A DNA stretch of 64,000 nt from Anaerolineales bacterium (GTDB lineage: Bacteria; Chloroflexota; Anaerolineae; Anaerolineales; Villigracilaceae): positions 1 to 64,000 of the forward strand of contig JANWWK010000059.1 in NCBI GenBank assembly GCA_025056175.1. The letters run 5' to 3'. The translations under genes were made by a program, and so were the position numbers. The notes below the pieces were generated by a model that saw nothing but the letters and a program-made list of their open reading frames with translations, did no database searches and was not told the origin of the DNA. Positions 42,627 through 53,065 of this stretch are shown piece after piece; positions within the stretch are counted from its first letter, which is position 1, and every line of letters starts with the position of its first letter.

Positions 42627-43683
42627 CGAGCAAACACGCCGCCTGCTGCGTTTCACTGACCTGAATCGGCGGCGGGTCCACAACCCGGCATGGTGCGATG
42701 GCCGCCGGGCAGCGCGGGTGGAAGCGGCAGCCAGTTGGCAGATTGGCCGGGTTGGGAGTTTCGCCTTGCAAGATGACCCGTTCCCGTCGCAAGCGCGGGT
42801 TGGGAACAGGAACGACCGAAAGCAGGGCTTTGGTATAAGGATGTTGCGGATTTTTGAGCACCTCGGCGGTCAGGCCAGTCTCAACAATGCGCCCCAGATA
42901 CATCACCGCAATCCGGTCAGCAAAATACGAAACTGTCCCCAAATCATGCGTAATAAAAACAATGCTGATGCCGCGTTGCTGACGCAGGTCACGTAACAGG
43001 TTAAGAATTTCGGCGCGAATGGAGACATCCAGCATGGAGACGGGTTCATCGGCAATCAGCAGTTTCGGCGACAAGACCATTGCCCCGGCAATCACCACCC
43101 GCTGACGCTGTCCGCCGGAGAGTTCGTGCGGGTAACGCAAGAAATACTCCTCTGCCGGTCGCAAGCCGGCATCTTCCAGCGCAGCCTTCACCCGCGCTAT
43201 CTGCTCGGTGCGTTGGCGCGCCAGGCCATGCACCACCAGCGGTTCGGCCACAATTTCGAAGATAGTCGCGCGCGGGTTGAGGGACTCATACGGGTCCTGA
43301 AAAATCATCTGCGCCTGCTGACGCAGACGTTTGAGCGGCAGGCGTGGGAGTGTTTGCACATCACGTGCGGCGGGGGTAGTGCTTTCCAACATTGCCAGGC
43401 CAGCCAGAGTACGCCGTTCCCGCATGCCGATAGGTTGTCCATCGAACAAAATACGTCCTTCCGTTTCCTGCTCCAAACCAATCAGCGTGCGAGCGATGGT
43501 AGTTTTTCCGCAGCCCGATTCACCGACAATTGCCAGAACTTCTCCACGCGCGAGCGAAAACGAGACACCATCCACTGCTTTGACAATCTTTGGCGGACGG
43601 CGTGAGAACAGGTCACTCAGCGAGGGCGCAACCGGAAAATACTTCCGAAGATTTTCCACTACCAGAAGAGGGAAATCAGACAT
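42601..43683 (-). CDS. Oligopeptide/dipeptide ABC importer ATP-binding protein (DppF-like)
   Basis: 360 aa. Walker A is VGESGCGKTTIARTLIG, signature ELSGGQRQRVVIAGAM, Walker B LLIADEPVSMLDV, with the C-terminal extension of the OppD/F family (FHPRCPAAIAPCRV). The gene is last in a five-gene transport operon. It overlaps the DppD start by 8 nt. It powers import of short peptides or related solutes. The Q-loop (MIFQDPYESLNPRATI) is intact. Confidence 0.94.
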   Translation of the reverse strand: MSDFPLLVVENLRKYFPVAPSLSDLFSRRPPKIVKAVDGVSFSLARGEVLAIVGESGCGKTTIARTLIGLEQETEGRILFDGQPIGMRERRTLAGLAMLESTTPAARDVQTLPRLPLKRLRQQAQMIFQDPYESLNPRATIFEIVAEPLVVHGLARQRTEQIARVKAALEDAGLRPAEEYFLRYPHELSGGQRQRVVIAGAMVLSPKLLIADEPVSMLDVSIRAEILNLLRDLRQQRGISIVFITHDLGTVSYFADRIAVMYLGRIVETGLTAEVLKNPQHPYTKALLSVVPVPNPRLRRERVILQGETPNPANLPTGCRFHPRCPAAIAPCRVVDPPPIQVSETQQAACLLVKTPSPAP

Positions 43684-44647
43684 CTTTCACCAGGTGACAG
43701 GCCGCAAAATGAGCAGGTTGCACTTCGCGCAGAATTGGCACTTCAGCATCACACCATTGCATTCGCGCAGGACAGCGCGGCGCAAAACGACAACCCGGCG
43801 GCAGGTCGGTCAGGCGCGGCGGTGCGCCAGGGATGCAGGCCAGCACAGTGCCGGGACGCGCCAAATCGGGGAACGCCTGCAACAGATTCTGGGTGTACGG
43901 GTGTTGCGGCGCATTGAAAATCACATCTACCGGGCCGTATTCGACCACCTTGCCACTATACATCACCACCACCGTGTCACACATCTCAGCCACCACGCCC
44001 AGGTCGTGCGTCACCAGCACAATTGCCAGCCCCAGTTTGCGCTGAATGCCTTGCAGAAGTTCAAGAATTTGCGCCTGTACCATCACATCCAGCGCTGTGG
44101 TCGGCTCATCAGCAAATAGCAGGCCGGGAGAACAGGCCAGCGCCATCGCAATCATCGCGCGCTGACGCATACCGCCGGAGTACTGAAACGGATATTGTGC
44201 GCCCCGTTCCTTTGGAATGCCCACTAATTCAAGCAATTCACCTACCCGTACTTCGGCCTCATTGGGCGGCATCAGTCCATGCAGCGTGATGGCCTCGCGG
44301 ATTTGTTCCCCAACGCGCATCACCGGGTTGAGCGCGTTCATCGCGCCTTGAAAAACAATCGAGATGTCCTTCCAGCGGCGTTCTCGCATTTGCCGTTCGG
44401 TCAGGGTCAGCAAATCTATTCCCCGAAAGAACACCTGTCCGCGAATTTCAGCATTCGCGGGCAAAAGACGCAAAATAGACATGAGCACCGTCGTTTTCCC
44501 ACAGCCCGATTCGCCTACCAGCCCCACTGTTTGGCCGGGATACACATCAAAAGAAACATCCTCCACCGCCCGCGCACGCTGCCCGGCATCGGCAAGCAAG
44601 AACTCAGTCGTCAGATGACGCACACGCAGAAGCGGAGGTTCACTCAT
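43676..44647 (-). CDS. Oligopeptide/dipeptide ABC importer ATP-binding protein (DppD-like)
   Basis: 323 aa. Walker A VGESGCGKTTVLMSIL, Q-loop IVFQGAMNALNPVM, signature QYSGGMRQRAMIAMALACSP, Walker B LLFADEPTTALDV. The C-terminal Cys-rich OppD/F extension (GCRFAPRCPARMQWCD) is present. The start at 44647 overlaps the permease gene by 8 nt, as in a tightly coupled operon. It forms the heterodimeric ATPase with the DppF-like protein. Confidence 0.95.
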   Translation of the reverse strand: MSEPPLLRVRHLTTEFLLADAGQRARAVEDVSFDVYPGQTVGLVGESGCGKTTVLMSILRLLPANAEIRGQVFFRGIDLLTLTERQMRERRWKDISIVFQGAMNALNPVMRVGEQIREAITLHGLMPPNEAEVRVGELLELVGIPKERGAQYPFQYSGGMRQRAMIAMALACSPGLLFADEPTTALDVMVQAQILELLQGIQRKLGLAIVLVTHDLGVVAEMCDTVVVMYSGKVVEYGPVDVIFNAPQHPYTQNLLQAFPDLARPGTVLACIPGAPPRLTDLPPGCRFAPRCPARMQWCDAEVPILREVQPAHFAACHLVKDV

Positions 44648-45599
44648 GCAGCGTCTCCTCTCCAGCAGGACGAACGGAGGCTTCGCCTTCCAGGTGATGC
44701 GCCGTCAGACGCGGATTGAGCATCTCCTCCAGCACGTTTCCTAACAAGACACACCCCAACGAAACCCAGACAATTGCCAGACCGGGCGGCAAGTAAAACC
44801 ACCAGGCACCATTGCTGATAGCATTACGGTCAAAGGCAAAATTGAGCATTGTTCCCCACGAAGGCTGGGTAGGGTCTCCTAACCCCAGAAACGCCAGGCC
44901 GGATTCGACCAGGATGGCCGTCGAGAGAATCAAAACGGTGTTCGCCACAATCAGCGGCAAAATCTGAGGCACAATGTGCTTGCGAATGATATGAACATGC
45001 CCGGCGCCAATTGCCCGCGCCCGTGCAACGAACTGCCGTTCTTTGATGCTCAGCACCTGCGAGCGCACCAGGCGCGCGGTACTCGTCCAGTACAACAAAC
45101 CAATCACCAGAATCAGAACCACCAGCGGGGAAATTTTCAACTCCATCTGGCGCAACGTTGCTACCAGAACCAGCATGAGCGGCAAATCAGGAATCACCAG
45201 TAGAACATCGGTGACGCGCATCAAGAGCATATCGAGCCAGCCGCCAAAATAGCCAGCCAGAATTCCCAGCAAACTACCGATGAACATCGCTATCAACCCG
45301 GCCAGAAAACCCACCAGCAGCGAAATGCGCGCGCCATAGACGAGCTGAGTCCACACATCACGCCCGGCATCATCGGTGCCAAGTGGGCCATGCACCGAAG
45401 GAGGGGCAAACGTCAACCCACGCCCAGACGGGTCACGAATGACGGTCGTCGGCTCATAAGGCGAGAGCAGCGGCGCAAACAGAGCAACCAGCACAGCCGA
45501 AAGCAGTAAAACAGCTCCTGCCATGCCCATTCGATTGCGGCGAAACGCCCTCCAAAAGGCAGATAGATTCCGTTGAAAGAGAAACCAGGTTTCAAGCAT
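44640..45599 (-). CDS. Peptide ABC importer permease (DppC-like)
   Basis: 319 aa with six helices. It has a N-terminal helix then SPYEPTTVIRDPSGRGLTFAP, the DppC signature loop FGTDDAGRD-like (LGTDDAGRDVWTQLVYGARISLLVGFLAG). The EAA motif is FVARARAIGAGHVHIIRKHIVPQILP. It pairs with the DppB-like permease 1 nt upstream in the operon. It is a translocation-channel half. Confidence 0.95.
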   Translation of the reverse strand: MLETWFLFQRNLSAFWRAFRRNRMGMAGAVLLLSAVLVALFAPLLSPYEPTTVIRDPSGRGLTFAPPSVHGPLGTDDAGRDVWTQLVYGARISLLVGFLAGLIAMFIGSLLGILAGYFGGWLDMLLMRVTDVLLVIPDLPLMLVLVATLRQMELKISPLVVLILVIGLLYWTSTARLVRSQVLSIKERQFVARARAIGAGHVHIIRKHIVPQILPLIVANTVLILSTAILVESGLAFLGLGDPTQPSWGTMLNFAFDRNAISNGAWWFYLPPGLAIVWVSLGCVLLGNVLEEMLNPRLTAHHLEGEASVRPAGEETLHE

Positions 45600-45600
45600 A

Positions 45601-46578
45601 TCAGGTCGGCTTCACGCGCGGGTCAAGAAGCACATACAGCACGTCGGCCAGCAGGTTGGCAGCAATCACGCTCACCGCCAGGAGCAAAAACGCGCCCTGC
45701 AAGAGCGGATAATCCTGCTTGACAAGCGCCGTCTGGAACAGTTTGCCCAGCCCATCGTAGGAGAACACCGTTTCAATGTAAATTGCACCGGAGACGGTGA
45801 AGCCCAGATTGAGCGCAATCAGTGTGACAATCGGCAACATGGCATTCTTGAGCGCGTGTTTCCACAGCACCTGCCAGGGAGTCATCCCTTTGGCTTTGGC
45901 AGTCAAAATATAATCCTCGCTCAGCACTTCCAGAATGGACGAACGCATAATGAGCATGTACTCGCCGAGATACAGGATGGTCAGGGTCAGGGTAGGCAGC
46001 ACCAGATGACGCGCCAAATCGGGCAGAACGGTATAGAGCGGCTTGCCCACATTCTCCGGGCTGACCAGCCCGCCGGTGGGCAGGCCAAGCCAGGTGCTGC
46101 CTGCTGCCAGCAAGATAATTCCCAGCCAAAAGGTGGGGGTAGCCCAGGCAATCAGAGAAAACGTGAGCGCGAATACATCGAAAGGCGTTTTGCGCTTCCA
46201 ACCGGCCAACAAACCCAGCAAAATGCCCAAAACAATGGACAAGACCTGCCCCAGACCAATCAGGAGCAGGGTATTCCACAATTTGGCTGCCAGAATCTCA
46301 GCCACCGGACGGCGGAGCGACCAGGAAATTCCCAAATTTCCGCGCGCCCACTGACCGAGCGTGTCCAGGAACTGGTCTGGGAAGATGGGTTTATCCAGGC
46401 CAAATTGTTCGCGCAGCGTCTGTTGCGCTTCTGCCGAAAGTTTGACGTTGCGCCCAATCACCGCGCGCACCGGGTCGCCGGGCAGAACGCGGAACAGGAC
46501 GAAGTTGATGACCAGCACCACAAAAATGGTCAAAAGGGAAAAAAGAACCTTCCGCCCAAGCATACCACCGCGCGACAT
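45601..46578 (-). CDS. Peptide ABC importer permease (DppB-like)
   Basis: 325 aa. The DppB N-terminal signature FVLFRVLPGDPVRAVIGRNVKLS and the EAA loop DYILTAKAKGMTPWQVLWKHALKNAMLP are present, with six helices. The ATG at 46578 overlaps the substrate-binding gene stop by one base (TGATG). It forms the channel with the DppC-like permease. Confidence 0.95.
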   Translation of the reverse strand: MSRGGMLGRKVLFSLLTIFVVLVINFVLFRVLPGDPVRAVIGRNVKLSAEAQQTLREQFGLDKPIFPDQFLDTLGQWARGNLGISWSLRRPVAEILAAKLWNTLLLIGLGQVLSIVLGILLGLLAGWKRKTPFDVFALTFSLIAWATPTFWLGIILLAAGSTWLGLPTGGLVSPENVGKPLYTVLPDLARHLVLPTLTLTILYLGEYMLIMRSSILEVLSEDYILTAKAKGMTPWQVLWKHALKNAMLPIVTLIALNLGFTVSGAIYIETVFSYDGLGKLFQTALVKQDYPLLQGAFLLLAVSVIAANLLADVLYVLLDPRVKPT

Positions 46579-48209
46579 CACTTCACCGGTTCTACGTTCA
46601 TGAGAGACTTGAAGGAATCAATGCCGGAGAGATACGTCAGGAAGCCCACAAAGCGGTCAGAACGATACGCTTGCAAGGTATTGTCGTACCACAACACGAT
46701 GTACGGACGGTCGTTGAAGACGATTTCCTGCATCTCCCAGACAATTTTCTGGCGTTCGTTCTCATCCAGCGTCTTTTGCTGTTTGACGAATAATTCGTCG
46801 TACACCGGGTTCGAGTAGCCGCTATCGCTCCAACCGCCTTCCACGTATTGCTCGCTGGTCATCACACTGAGCATGAAATCGGGGTCCGGGTCAGAACCCC
46901 AGCCCCAGATGACCAGGTCGTAATCTCCATTGGGGGTCACAGCCGCCATCAGACTATCGGGGTCCACGGCGGCAGGGGTAGCACGGATACCGATTTTGCC
47001 CAACCAGGTCGCAATCATATCCGCCGCACGAGGATAGTTGGAACTATCCGAAGGATATTGCAGGCGAAACTCCAACCGCACACCGTCTTTGGCGCGCACA
47101 CCATCGGCCTGCAAAAGGTAGCCGGCCTCTTCGAGCAGGCGGCTGGCTTCGTCCAGGTCGAATGTCACATCTTGAATGTTGCGATTGAACCAGAACCCAC
47201 CGCCGAGCGTGGGCGGAATGATACTGACGCCGGGGATGCCATGTCCCTGCAAGACCACATCCACCAAATCTTGCTTGTTAATCGCCTTAGCAATGGCCAG
47301 GCGTACCACCGGGTCGGTAATCGCCGGATTGCGGTTCGGAGGCGGGTCATGGTCTTCCGGCACGGAATTCAGAATCAACTCCGTGAGCGAGCGACCAGAG
47401 AGAGAGATGGCCGTTACCCCCTGGAACTGCTTGACGGCATCGAAGGCGCTGTTCGGTACCTCAACCGCCAGGTCAATATCCCCCACCCGCAACGCCTGAA
47501 TCAGGGCATCGCTGTTATCGAAGGTGCGGTAAATCACCTGGTCAATTTTGGCGCGGCCATCGAAATAATCGGGGTTGGTATCCAACAGAATCACGCGCTG
47601 GTCTTTATCGAGCGTGTTAATTTTGAACGCCCCCGTGCCAACCGGGTTGAAATTGGTGAAGTTTTGCAGCTCCTCTGGGGTGGCAAAGCTCTCAAAATCT
47701 TTGGGGTAGACGATATACAAAAACGCCACCCGAAATTCCATGTTGCTGATGGGATATTCCAGCTCAATTTGCAGGGTGCGCTCATCCAGCGCACGCGCTT
47801 CTTTAAAGCCCTTGACATAACCCGAATTCGTCACCCAGCCATCCGGATTTTGGATGAAGGTGTTGAAATTCCAAACGACTTGCTCAATAGTGAGCGCTTC
47901 CCCATTGTGCCAGCGGATATTCGGACGCAACGTGAACGTCCAGCGCAGACCATCGTCCGACACGTTCCACGCCTCGGCCAACGAACCCATATATTTGCCG
48001 TTTGGCCCTTCAGTCAGCAACGTCGAATACACCAGGTCGAATATGGTATAGGCTTCGGAGAGAAACGCATAGGCCGGGTTAAGTGTATCGGGAAACCCAA
48101 GCCAGCCCACACGCAAAACAACCGGCGACTGCGATTGCGGCGTAACAGGCGCACCACATGCTGCGAGCAACATTGCCAGCACTACAAAAAGCAACGTAAT
48201 TCTTTTCAT
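46578..48209 (-). CDS. ABC importer substrate-binding lipoprotein (family 5)
   Basis: 543 aa. A type II signal peptide ends in lipobox LLAACGAP (Cys about 18). The SBP family 5 features are NPAYAFLSEAYTIFDLVYSTLL, LAEAWNVSDDGLRWTFTLRPNIRWHNGEALTIEQVVWNF and the late KQQKTLDENERQKIVWEMQEIV. It binds peptides or similar ligands and feeds the DppBCDF-like complex. It is the first gene of the five-gene operon. Its ligand is not determinable; peptides, nickel or sugars-peptides are all known in the family. Confidence 0.95.
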   Translation of the reverse strand: MKRITLLFVVLAMLLAACGAPVTPQSQSPVVLRVGWLGFPDTLNPAYAFLSEAYTIFDLVYSTLLTEGPNGKYMGSLAEAWNVSDDGLRWTFTLRPNIRWHNGEALTIEQVVWNFNTFIQNPDGWVTNSGYVKGFKEARALDERTLQIELEYPISNMEFRVAFLYIVYPKDFESFATPEELQNFTNFNPVGTGAFKINTLDKDQRVILLDTNPDYFDGRAKIDQVIYRTFDNSDALIQALRVGDIDLAVEVPNSAFDAVKQFQGVTAISLSGRSLTELILNSVPEDHDPPPNRNPAITDPVVRLAIAKAINKQDLVDVVLQGHGIPGVSIIPPTLGGGFWFNRNIQDVTFDLDEASRLLEEAGYLLQADGVRAKDGVRLEFRLQYPSDSSNYPRAADMIATWLGKIGIRATPAAVDPDSLMAAVTPNGDYDLVIWGWGSDPDPDFMLSVMTSEQYVEGGWSDSGYSNPVYDELFVKQQKTLDENERQKIVWEMQEIVFNDRPYIVLWYDNTLQAYRSDRFVGFLTYLSGIDSFKSLMNVEPVK

Positions 48210-48226
48210 GGAGCTCCTCCTTGTTC

Positions 48227-48268
48227 AATGATTTTACATGAGAATCAAAAACAAAGAATGAAATCATT
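48227..48268. repeat. Inverted repeat in the divergent promoter region
   Basis: AATGATTT (48227-48234) and AAATCATT (48261-48268) are exact complements with a 26-nt spacer between them. They lie between the importer operon and the S9 peptidase gene, near a plausible TATACT box (48285-48290). It may be an operator shared by both directions. Confidence 0.45.
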
Positions 48269-48307
48269 CCATGTCAAGATGATTTATACTTTAATGCGGA
48301 GGAGATT

Positions 48308-50161
48308 ATGCCGAATCCCATTCAACTGACCGAAAAATACGAACGGAACGGCTGGCCTTCGATGCCACGCCCCGACTTGAAACCGCCCGCCGGCTGGAAC
48401 CTGGAAGCCCTTACCGCGCTCAAGCGCGTCCGCAACCATCAACTTGCGCCCGATGGCAGGCACATTGCCTTCTTTTGGGACAGCGACGACCTTTCGGATT
48501 TGTATATCATGCCCTCCGAGGGCGGCTGGCCGGGGCGGCTTTCCACTGACCGCGGTCCGACCCTCTCGTGGAACGATGAAATCCCGCAATGGTCGCCCGA
48601 TAGTCAGAGCATTGCTTACACCGCGCACGGACACGTGTATCTCGTCCAGGCGCAGGGCGGCCTGCCAAAGAAACTGCTCCCTCACGTTGACTCCACCTGG
48701 GGACCGCGCTGGATGCCCGATTCGCAGCACCTCATCATCAGCCTGGAGCGCGATAACGCCGACCAGCTGGCCCTGACGAATCTCTCTGGCACGGAATTGC
48801 GCTTCCTGACCAGCGGCGACGAGGGCGACCACTGGGACGCCCGCCCAGCGCCCGATGGCAAAGCAGTTGCCTTCGTCTTCCGCCGCTATGATGACCTGAA
48901 CCGCACCGATATTTGCGTGCTGAACCTGGAAACCGGCGCGCTCCATACCGTGTATGGCAAGCCCAAAATCCGCGCCTGGAGCCCGCGCTGGTCGCCCAAC
49001 GGTGAATGGCTAGCTTTCCTCTCTCAGGAAGACGGCCACGATGACCTGTGGATGGCGCACCCCGACGGAAGCGGCCTGCGACAGGTCACACGGCTGGGCC
49101 TGGACGTGGTGGAGTTTCAATGGGCGCCCAACGGCAAATCCATCGCGGCCACCCTCAATCGGGGCGGCTCGTTCGAGCTGGCGCTCATCACCCCCAAAAC
49201 CGGCCATGCCGACATCCTGCGCGACCTGCCCGGTCTCCACACCAACCCCCACTGGTCCCCCGGCGGCGCCTTCCTGACCTTTGAGTTCGAGAGCGCCACG
49301 CAAGTCCCAGACCTGTATCGTATCCACATTGCCACCGGTGAAGTGACCCAGCTGACCTTTTCCACGCCGCCCTGGCTGCAAGCAGTACAACCCGTTGCGC
49401 CCGAAGCCGTCTCTTATCCCAGTTTCGATGGGCTGGAAATTCCGGCCTTTCTCTATCGGCCTCCCAAACCGAACGGCGCAGCCATCGTCTCGGTGCATGG
49501 CGGTCCCTCCTCGCAGGAAGCCCTGTTCTGGAACGAGCTCACCCAATACCTGGTTGCCAAAGGCTACACCATCCTGGCGCCCAACTATCGTGGTTCCACC
49601 GGCTACGGCGTAGAATTTGAGCATCGCAACTACGGCGATTGGGGCGGCGGCGATACCCAAGACTGCCTGTATGCCGCTGAATACCTCAAAACCCTGCCCG
49701 GCCTCGACCCCTCACGCTTTGCCATCATGGGCGGCAGTTACGGCGGTTACATGGTCAATTGTTGCCTGGCGCGCGACCCCGAATACCGTTACGCCTGCGG
49801 AATCAGCAAATATGGCGACGCCGACCTGGTCAACTCGTGGGCGCTGTGTTCGCGCGAGCTGCGCTATTACACCGAAATCTTTCTCGGCCACCCGGCCAAA
49901 AACCGTCAGGTCTACCTGAACGGCTCTCCAATACATGAAGCGGAAAAAGTCCAAAAACCCCTGCTGCTCCTGCACGGCCTGAAAGATGACATCGTCCCGC
50001 CGGAAGCCAGCGAGCAATGGGCCGAAGCCTTGCGGCGACATGGCAAGACGTTCGAGTACAAAACCTATGCCAGCGAACCGCACGGCTTCATCCGCCGCGC
50101 CGCCCTGCTGGACGCCTACCGCCGCATCGAGCAGTTTCTGGATTGGTATTTACTGCCGTGA
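48308..50161 (+). CDS. S9-family serine peptidase / acylaminoacyl-peptidase-like
   Basis: 617 aa with GGAGGAG upstream. Residues 30-370 are a beta-propeller with TolB/PD40-like blades (PQWSPDSQSIAYTAHG, PRWSPNGEWLAFLSQE, FQWAPNGKSIAATLNR). Residues 380-617 are the catalytic alpha/beta hydrolase: Ser in IMGGSYGGYMVNC, Asp in HGLKDDIVPPE and His in SEPHGFIRR. It cleaves short peptides after Pro or releases acylated N-terminal residues. No signal peptide is seen. It is divergent from a peptide importer, so intracellular peptide breakdown is a likely role. Confidence 0.9.
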   Translation: MPNPIQLTEKYERNGWPSMPRPDLKPPAGWNLEALTALKRVRNHQLAPDGRHIAFFWDSDDLSDLYIMPSEGGWPGRLSTDRGPTLSWNDEIPQWSPDSQSIAYTAHGHVYLVQAQGGLPKKLLPHVDSTWGPRWMPDSQHLIISLERDNADQLALTNLSGTELRFLTSGDEGDHWDARPAPDGKAVAFVFRRYDDLNRTDICVLNLETGALHTVYGKPKIRAWSPRWSPNGEWLAFLSQEDGHDDLWMAHPDGSGLRQVTRLGLDVVEFQWAPNGKSIAATLNRGGSFELALITPKTGHADILRDLPGLHTNPHWSPGGAFLTFEFESATQVPDLYRIHIATGEVTQLTFSTPPWLQAVQPVAPEAVSYPSFDGLEIPAFLYRPPKPNGAAIVSVHGGPSSQEALFWNELTQYLVAKGYTILAPNYRGSTGYGVEFEHRNYGDWGGGDTQDCLYAAEYLKTLPGLDPSRFAIMGGSYGGYMVNCCLARDPEYRYACGISKYGDADLVNSWALCSRELRYYTEIFLGHPAKNRQVYLNGSPIHEAEKVQKPLLLLHGLKDDIVPPEASEQWAEALRRHGKTFEYKTYASEPHGFIRRAALLDAYRRIEQFLDWYLLP

Positions 50162-51327
50162 CTCACTTTTTCCGCTTCGACGATTTGACCTGGCCCGAAG
50201 TGGCCGAACTGCCGCGCGACGTGCCGCTCGTCCTGCCGCTGGGAGAGGGATACGCCCAGTCCGCCCTGGCCGAAGCCCTGTCGCAGCCGCCTCGAATCGG
50301 GCTGCTGCCGCCCTTCCCGTTTGGCTGGCGCGGCTCCGGGCTGGAAGTCCCCGAACCGGTCCTGGGGCTATACATCGGCAATCTGCTCGCTTCCCTGCGC
50401 GAGGACGGCTTCAGCCGCGTTTACGCCCTGACGCCCCTCGACATCGACCTGGGACTTGCCTGCGCTCAACTTTGCCTTCCCTGCGCTCTCCCCCCGGCCT
50501 GCTCCCCCCTGCCCCCCAACTCTGAACGCGGCAAAGTCATCCTGCTGCCCATCGGCCACACCGAACAGCACGCCTATCACCTGCCGCTCTCGGTAGATAC
50601 CATCATCATCGAGGCGATTGCAAAAGGCGCCGCAGAAGCCGCTCCCGACAGTGGCTACACGCTCCCTGTCATGCCGTATGGCGTCAGCACGCACCGCGAT
50701 TCCTTTCCAGGCACCCTGAACGCCGGCGGGCGCGCCTTCGAGGACTTCTGGCTGGCGGTGGTCGATGCGCTTGTGGAGCGCGGGTTCGATAAGTTCTACC
50801 TGATGAGCGGACATGGTGGGAACATGTCGTTCCTGGTCAACGTGGTCAAATATGCCGGAGACCGGCACAAACGCATCTTCTGCGCCACCGCCTTCCTGCA
50901 CACCGCCGGCCCGGCAGGCGCAGCGGCGCTCGAACAATACCGCGAATCACCCATCGGCGGGATGGGTCACGCCTGCGAGCTGGAAACCTCGATGGTGCTG
51001 GCCCTGCGCCCCGACCTGGTTCACATGGAGCGAGCAGCCGATGACACCGATTTCATCGCTACCCCCTCCTACTACATGGACTGGATAGAAGGCGGCGCAC
51101 TGATAGCCAACCCGCCCTGGGACGATGACACCGTTTCCGGGGCGTATGGAGCCGGCAGCCTGGGGACAGCAGAAAAAGGCCGCCGGTGGCTGGAGGTCGC
51201 CATTGCCGAAAAAGTTCAGCACATCCACGAGATTCACGAACAGCACCAGCGGCGCGAGGCACGCCGCCGGGCAGGCTTTGGAAATTGGGGAAAACGCAAT
51301 CTCAAAAATCTCGAAAACACCGTATAA
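50158..51327 (+). CDS. Creatininase-family amidohydrolase with a duplicated N-terminal half
   Basis: 389 aa from GTG 50158 (GTGA overlap with the peptidase stop). The canonical creatininase domain begins at about residue 122 (VILLPIGHTEQHAYHLPLSVDT). Metal residues are Glu/His in TEQH, Asp in SVDT, His in MSGHGGN and Glu in ACELETSM. Residues 18-105 repeat the pattern in degenerate form (LVLPLGEGYAQSALAEALSQ, then LLPPFPFGWRGSG and LLASLREDGFSRVYAL) without metal ligands. Creatininase-fold enzymes hydrolyse cyclic or formamide amides. The substrate is unknown. The protein is coupled to the S9 peptidase. Confidence 0.85.
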   Translation: MTHFFRFDDLTWPEVAELPRDVPLVLPLGEGYAQSALAEALSQPPRIGLLPPFPFGWRGSGLEVPEPVLGLYIGNLLASLREDGFSRVYALTPLDIDLGLACAQLCLPCALPPACSPLPPNSERGKVILLPIGHTEQHAYHLPLSVDTIIIEAIAKGAAEAAPDSGYTLPVMPYGVSTHRDSFPGTLNAGGRAFEDFWLAVVDALVERGFDKFYLMSGHGGNMSFLVNVVKYAGDRHKRIFCATAFLHTAGPAGAAALEQYRESPIGGMGHACELETSMVLALRPDLVHMERAADDTDFIATPSYYMDWIEGGALIANPPWDDDTVSGAYGAGSLGTAEKGRRWLEVAIAEKVQHIHEIHEQHQRREARRRAGFGNWGKRNLKNLENTV

Positions 51328-51399
51328 TCGGCGCGTGTTCATCTGCGTCCCGAAGGTTGTCTGCGAATCAGCCCTGACTCGTCCCCAACCTTCGGGACG
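51323..51399 (+). promoter_or_regulatory. pyrG leader: -10 box and 14-bp hairpin
   Basis: TATAAT (51323-51328) overlaps the creatininase stop, putting a start near 51335. A perfect 14-bp stem CGTCCCGAAGGTTG/CAACCTTCGGGACG (51346-51359 and 51386-51399) has a 26-nt loop. There is no T-run, so it is a leader hairpin rather than a clear terminator. The stem matches the one after korB. Confidence 0.55.
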
Positions 51400-51409
51400 G
51401 CATTTGTGA

Positions 51410-53050
<1,641 letters not shown>

Positions 53051-53065
53051 AGGCGGCGCCAGGCG

